From Osedax frankpressi (lineage: Eukaryota > Annelida > Polychaeta > Sabellida > Siboglinidae), in the NCBI GenBank assembly GCA_964035775.1, contig OZ038312.1:21823166-21887165 (forward strand): 64,000 nucleotides of DNA, written 5' to 3'. Both the position numbers and the translations under genes were made by a program. This document shows positions 58,666 to 64,000 of the stretch, piece after piece. Each line of letters opens with the position of its first letter. The stretch's first letter is position 1. The notes under the pieces were generated by a model. The model was not told where the DNA came from and searched no databases. It worked only from the letters and a program-made list of their open reading frames with translations.

Positions 58666-61600
58666 TCATAGCTCTCTCAGTTTGTTGAGTAGCACTTCGG
58701 CTTCGGTGAGTTGGGCTTTTTTTACAGTTTCGCCTCCAAAATGAATTTCTTGAGTGACATCGCCGTATACCGAGGAGAAAACGTTTGACCGCGACCTAGA
58801 TTTCACTAGGGCAGCCCTCCTTTCAGCTACAAGAACAGTATTATTGAAATTATGGGTACAGTAAAAGAGATTTATGTGCAGAGGGGGTGTAATTGGGGTG
58901 TAATTGGGGTGTATTGGGAGTAATCGCACGTTTATAAGATTTAATAAGGGTTGTTTTAACCTCCGGCAGCTCTGGGGGTCCTTCTCCTGTTTCCCTCTTT
59001 ACTCCTAGTTACATTAAATGCGGTACCGCTCTTGAGTGCCTCCATGAGGTTATCCATAACTCCCTCTTGGTCTCCTCCATCTAGTGGGAGGATGTGGGGT
59101 TAGAGGCCAAAAACTCTGCCGTATATCAACATATATTCATATAAAGCGGTCAGTATATAAAGCCATTCGGTACCACTTATCGCTACCACCACAAACCGGC
59201 CGTGATATCCACCAGCGCCTTCTTTCTAGCCATCTTTTCCTTCTTTTCACGCTCCCTGTTCTCCTGGGCGATCTTGGCTCGCGCAATCTTCTCGTCATTC
59301 TCACGAATCTTGAGGATATCGCGTTGGGCTTCCTGGTAAGTAAACAATAAAAGTAACCCATAAACTAGATCTAGTAAAGGAAATTTATTTTGAAATTATA
59401 GGTCTTTTTTTACTATTGATTAATATAAATATCATTACAATTTATGATGATTTTAAGTATGTAGTATTTAGTAACATTTTTGTGTCATTAAACTTGAAAG
59501 ATATTAACAATTACCGGATAAATTGATAATTAGCAAATAATTTGTGGGCTAACGGTGAATTGGCGGATAAAGGTTTTCACATCTCCGAAGAACTCCTCCA
59601 TACCATATTTATTAATGTCGAAGCAATAGAAAGTGCTCGTCTCCTTAAATAGTGAAACCATTTTTTTATTCATCGTCTCCAACACCAGGTGCTGTTCGGT
59701 AGCGTCGGTGATGAATGCGTAACGAGGTCAAGGTCATGAGCAATAGTGTAGTGACAAATATTTTAGTCTAAAATAGTAATTGGAAATAAGCCAGTTATAT
59801 AATGTTTGCATTTAATCATCATTGATATTAGTATTATACAAAACTAAAGGTTACATCATCATCATAGGTCAATTGTAAGTTGTACATCATCACCAGAGAA
59901 TATTATATAACAAAGGATATTGACATAGTTTCCACGAATTTGTCATTTTGAGGTGTAGTTTTATCGTTTTGAGTGTTTTTGATGTCCATTTCAAGTTGTC
60001 GTAGTGATTTGCCCATTGAAGTGATTCCTTTCGTAATCAGCTCCTCGGATACTGAGAAGTTATTCAGATAGAGACACATAGAGAAATTGAGATTGTATCA
60101 ATTTGCGATTAAATACAAATATTTTATGAGAGGTAGGAAAAATAGGGAATTATGAAAGTTGCGAAACTTTATAAACATGCGGGAGGAGAACAAATAAATG
60201 AGGTCGCATCTAGACCATTATACTTTGGTCTACAGAAGTTTTAATGAACTAATTAACGAGCAATCGAAGACCTCGGGCTGCTTTGTCCATGTGTAACAAC
60301 TCCTCGTGGAAGTTCAAAAGATCCGGGAAATCATTTTCTATTTGCCGCACCATGAAATGTAGAAGTGTAGTTTTCTGGTCATTTGTCTTCGTGTTGGCCA
60401 ACTAGAGAAAGTGGCGGGGCTGGGGCTTAATATAGGGTTTGGACTGGTTGCGGGGCTGAGGCTTAATATAGGGCATGGGCTGGTTGCGGGGCTGGGGCTT
60501 AATATAGGGTATGGGCTGGTTGCGGGGCTGGGGCTTAATATAGGGCATGGACTGGTTGCGGGGCTGGGGCTTAATATAGGGTTTGGACTGGTTGCGGGGT
60601 TTGGGGCTTAATATAGGACATGGACTGGTTGCGGGGCTGGGGCTTAATATAGGGTTTGGACTGGTTGCGGGGTTTGGGGCTTAATATAGGACATGGACTG
60701 GTTGCGGGGCTGGGGCTTAATATAGGGTTTGGACTGGTTGCGGGGCTGAGGCTTAATATAGGGCATGGACTGGTTGCGGGGTTTGGGGCTTAATATAGGG
60801 CATGGACTGGTTGCGGGGCTGGGGCTTAATATAGGGTTTGGACTGGTTGCGGGGCTGAGGCTTAATATAGGGCATGGACTGGTTGCGGGGTTTGGGGCTT
60901 AATATAGGGCATGGACTGGTTGCAGGGCTGGGGCTTAATATAGGGTTTGGACTGGTTGCGGGGTTTGGGGCTTAATATAGGGCATGGACTGGTTGCGGGG
61001 TTGGGGCTTAATATAGGGTTTGGACTGGTTGCGGGGTTTGGGCTTAATATAGGGCATGGACTGGTTGCGGGGCTGGGGCTTAATATAGGGTTTGGACTGG
61101 TTGCGGGGTTTGGGGCTTAATATAGGGCATGGACTGGTTGCGGGGCTGGGGCTTAATATAGGGTTTGGACTGGTTGCGGGGTTTGGGGCTTAATATAGGA
61201 CATGGACTGGTTGCGGGGCTGGGGCTTAATATAGGGTTTGGACTGGTTGCGGGGCTGAGGCTTAATATAGGGCATGGACTGGTTGCGGGGTTTGGGGCTT
61301 AATATAGGGCATGGACTGGTTGCGGGGCTGGGGCTTAATATAGGGTTTGGACTGGTTGCGGGGTTTGGGGCTTAATATAGGGCATGGACTGGTTGCAGGG
61401 CTGGGGCTTAATATAGGGCATGGACTGGTTGCAGGGCTGGGGCTTAATATAGGGTTTGGACTGGTTGCGGGGCTGAGGCTTAATATAGGGCATGGACTGG
61501 TTGCGGGGTTTGGGGCTTAATATAGGGCATGGACTGGTTGCAGGGCTGGGGCTTAATATAGGGTTTGGACTGGTTGCGGGGTTTGGGGCTTAATATAGGG

Positions 61601-63188
61601 CATGGACTGGTTGCGGGGTTGGGGCTTAATATAGGGCATGGACTGGTTGCGGGGTTTGGGGCTTAATATAGGGCATGGACTGGTTGCGGGGTTGGGGCTT
61701 AATATAATGCATGGACTGGTTGCGGGGCTGGGGCTTAATATAGGGCATGGACTGGTTGCGGGGCTGGGGCTTAATATAGGGTTTGGACTGGTTGCGGGGT
61801 TTGGGGCTTAATATAGGTCATGGACTGGTTGCGGGGCTGGGGCTTAATATAGGGTTTGGACTGGTTGCGGGGCTGAGGCTTAATATAGGGCATGGACTGG
61901 TTGCGGGGTTTGGGGCTTAATATAGGGCATGGACTGGTTGCGGGGCTGGGGCTTAATATAGGGTTTGGACTGGTTGCGGAGTTTGGGGCTTAATATAGGG
62001 CATGGACTGGTTGCAGGGCTGGGGCTTAATATAGGGCATGGACTGGTTGCAGGGCTGGGGCTTAATATAGGGTTTGGACTGGTTGCGGGGTTTGGGCTTA
62101 ATATAGGGTATGGACTGGTTGCGGGGCTGGGGTTTAATATAGGGCATGGACTGGTTGCGGGGCTGGGGTTTAATATAGGGCATGGACTGGTTGCGGGGTT
62201 GGGGCTTAATATAGGGCATGGACTGGTTGCGGGGTTGGGGCTTAATATAGGGCATGGTCTGGTTGCGGGGCTGGGGCTTAATATAGGGCATGGACTGGTT
62301 GCGGGGCTGGGGCTTAATATAGGGCATGGACTGGTTGCGGGGCTGGGGCTTAATATAGGGCATGGACTGGTTGCGGGGCTGGGGCTTAATATAGGGCATG
62401 GACTGGTTGCGGGGCTGGGGCTTAATATAGGGAATGGACTGGTTGCGGGGCTGGGGCATAATATAGGGCATGGACTGGTTGCGGGGCTGGGGCTTAATAT
62501 AGGGTATGGACTGGTTGCGGGGCTGGGGCTTAATATAGGGCATGGACTGGTTGCGGGGCTGGGGCTTAATATAGGGTATGGACTGGTTGCGGGGCTGGGG
62601 CTTAATATAGGGCATGGATTGGTTGCGGGGGTGGTACTTTTTTTGGGAGTGTGTTGTTGCGTGTGTGGGTATTGATGTCGGGCTGGGTCTAGTTGTGGGG
62701 ATGAGTGTTGTGTTGTATGAACTCTTATCGAGTTTTTAAATCTAGACAATGAAACCTTTGTAATGAATGAAATGTCAAATCCGTGCGATTGGGCATTCCT
62801 GGATCCAGAGTTCAAGTAATTTCCAATGGTGAGGATCAGTTCAAGGATACGACCAAATTTGGTGCTCTGCTTCAACTCTTCTTGAGCGGCAGTAGCTACG
62901 ACTACTCCCTAGAGTCATGGGGTAAGGGTATAAAGGGGTTAAGAGTGGGTAGAGAGCAACCTAGGTAGGGTTAGGTTGGATAGGTTTTGAGGATATGTAT
63001 GGGGTGGGGTCAAAGTTGTTTTTTAGATAAGTTTTGGTTTGGGTGGGGTATAGTTGTTGAAATTGTGGCAATTCGCTGGCTATTGTCATTAATTAACTGA
63101 CCGGCTTAATTTCACTAATTAATTCATTGAATTGCATTTTGAAGTTAATGGATTTCAATCTAGGAACAATTCGTTTGATTTCTGACAT
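58666..63188 (-). CDS. DIAPH: Diaphanous-type formin, C-terminal exons (FH2 end and DAD), 5' partial
   Basis: Diaphanous formins nucleate and elongate unbranched actin filaments under Rho control. Eight exons (minus order): 63102-63188, 62756-62908, 60272-60401, 59921-60051, 59554-59718, 59197-59332, 58961-59080 and 58666-58826, giving 360 residues to a TGA. FH2 landmarks are EIKRIVPRLKSINFKMQF, KFGRILELILTIGNYLNSGS, RNAQSHGFDISFITK, NDQKTTLLHFM, NDKFVETMS|AFITDATEQ and MEEFFGDVKTFIRQF. A charged coiled-coil follows (IRENDEKIARAKIAQENR), then the autoinhibitory DAD, EGVMDNLMEALKSGTAF, with a basic stretch. The order and the VMDxLxEALxSGxAF core identify the diaphanous subfamily. The rest of the gene (GBD, DID, FH1) lies beyond 64000. 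The intron at 59719-59920 appears to be AT-AC; the others are GT-AG. Confidence 0.95.
59719..59920 (-). other. Probable U12-type AT-AC intron of the formin gene
   Basis: On the minus strand the exon ends ...ETMS and the next bases are ATATCCTTTG, the minor-spliceosome 5' consensus. The intron ends TGACCTTGACCTCGTTAC, which holds CCTTGAC, a good branch-site match to TCCTTRAC, with the branch A at 59728, 9 nt from the terminal AC. Joining exactly there is phase 0 and gives ETMSAFITDA, aligned with EKMTSFVKDA of mammalian mDia. No AG acceptor exists that keeps the frame, since an in-frame TGA lies four codons upstream. Confidence 0.88.
60412..62630. repeat. 36-bp minisatellite, about 62 copies, formin intron
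   Basis: The unit is about 36 bp, containing GGGGCTTAATATAGGGCATG and GACTGGTTGCGGGGCT (plus strand). On the gene's sense strand it is C-rich. It fills a 2.35-kb FH2 intron and ends about 11 nt from the acceptor of exon 60272-60401 (TTTCTCTAG). Two unit types (GGCATGGAC and GGTTTGGAC) alternate in higher-order patterns over the left two-thirds, while the right third is uniform. Frames open on both strands are by-products of the 36-bp period. Confidence 0.97.
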
Positions 63189-63299
63189 CTGGAAATATTG
63201 AATGAAATATTATGTAGAAAGTTTTGAATGAATTAATCTTTATTGAAAAATATACCACATTAAGTGAACATATATGATTATAATATATGCGGTAGCTTA

Positions 63300-64000
63300 T
63301 AGAGATGAGAATGTCTACATTTGTTTGTAAGAAGAATGTCTACATTAGTTTGCAAGAAGGAGAATGTCTACATTAGTTTGTAAGGAGAATGTCTACATTA
63401 GTTTGTGAGAAGGTGAATGTCTACATTAGTTTGTAAGAAGGTGAATGTCTACATTAGTTTGTAAGAAGGAGAATGTCTACATTAGTTTGTAAGAAGGAGA
63501 ATGTCTACATTAGTTTGTAAGAAGGAGAATGTCTACATTAGTTTGTAAGAAGGAGAATGTCTACATTAGTTTGTAAGAAGGAGAATGTCTGCATTAGTTT
63601 GTAAGGAGAATGTCTACATTAGTTTGTGAGAAGGTGAATGTCTACATTAGTTTGTAAGAAGGTGAATGTCTACATTAGTTTGTAAGAAGGAGAATGTCTA
63701 CATTAGTTTGTAAGAAGGAGAATGTCTACATTAGTTTGTAAGAAGGAGAATGTCTACATTAGTTTGTAAGAAGAAGAATGTCTACATTAGTTTGTAAGAA
63801 GGAGAATGTCTACATTAGTTTGTAAGGAGAATGTCTACATTAGTTTGTAAGAAGGAGAATGTCTACATTAGTTTGTAAGGAGAATGTCTACATTAGTTTG
63901 TAAGAAGGAGAATGTCTACATTAGTTTGTAAGAAGGAGAATGTCTACATTAGTTTGTAAGAAGGAGAATGTCTACATTAGTTTGTAAGAAGGAGAATGTC
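63300..64000. repeat. 28-bp minisatellite running off the right edge
   Basis: Units of 24-28 bp contain GAATGTCTACATTAGTTTGT followed by AAGAAGGA or AAGGA. About 26 copies are visible. The array lies upstream (sense) of the first visible formin exon, so it is presumably intronic, and its nearest edge is about 110 nt from that acceptor. Confidence 0.95.

Noticed and set aside
61880-62875. A 331-codon minus-strand frame with PSPATSPCPIL repeats, like a Pro-rich FH1 region of a formin
   Set aside because: It is tempting because formins have proline-rich FH1 domains, but these repeats lie after FH2 residues (SFITK) and before the next FH2 block (LANTKTNDQK), where no proline-rich insert belongs. 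A GT donor after SFITK and a clean acceptor before LANTK show it is an intron.

Overview
The window looks like nuclear DNA of a very AT-rich animal (or close relative). It carries six split genes with GT-AG introns, one probable U12-type AT-AC intron, LINE, Ty3/gypsy and terminal-inverted-repeat (TIR) elements, and an unusually heavy load of minisatellites. The gene set (methylmalonyl-CoA epimerase, two ITPases, an Ldh2-type dehydrogenase, MFSD13A/TMEM180, RAB6 and a diaphanous formin) suits an invertebrate metazoan. I cannot name the lineage from the sequence alone. Every gene below was assembled by hand from exon reading frames and splice sites. Five of the six are complete or nearly so; the formin runs off the right edge.

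Layout. 1-5.0 kb: simple and tandem repeats, no gene. 5.4-6.6 kb (-): methylmalonyl-CoA epimerase, lacking only its presequence exon. 7.3-9.6 kb: a LINE reverse-transcriptase fossil interrupted by two minisatellites. 10-16.6 kb: repeats, two long-TIR DNA elements and a broken Ty3/gypsy gag-protease fossil. 19.5-27.8 kb (+): two tandem ITPase genes, each with five exons and 194 codons, nearly identical in exons 2-5 but clearly different in exon 1. 28.2-35.0 kb (-): a complete ten-exon Ldh2/malate-dehydrogenase-like gene, tail to tail with the second ITPase. 35-40.9 kb: AT-rich intergenic DNA with palindromes. 40.9-49.95 kb (+): MFSD13A/TMEM180, ten exons, 485 aa. 51.0-58.35 kb (+): RAB6, eight exons, 208 aa. 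58.67-63.19 kb (-): the last eight exons of a diaphanous-type formin (end of FH2 plus DAD), tail to tail with RAB6 and continuing beyond 64 kb.

Metabolic themes are housekeeping: propionate catabolism (MCEE), nucleotide-pool sanitation (ITPA x2), 2-hydroxyacid oxidation (Ldh2-like), Golgi traffic (RAB6) and actin assembly (formin). No operon-like linkage is implied.

The most unusual signal is positional. In MFSD13A, RAB6 and the formin, large minisatellites that are C-rich on the sense strand lie directly against 3' splice sites, as if polypyrimidine tracts had been amplified. The second is a probable AT-AC (U12-type) intron in the formin with near-ideal 5', branch and 3' signals.
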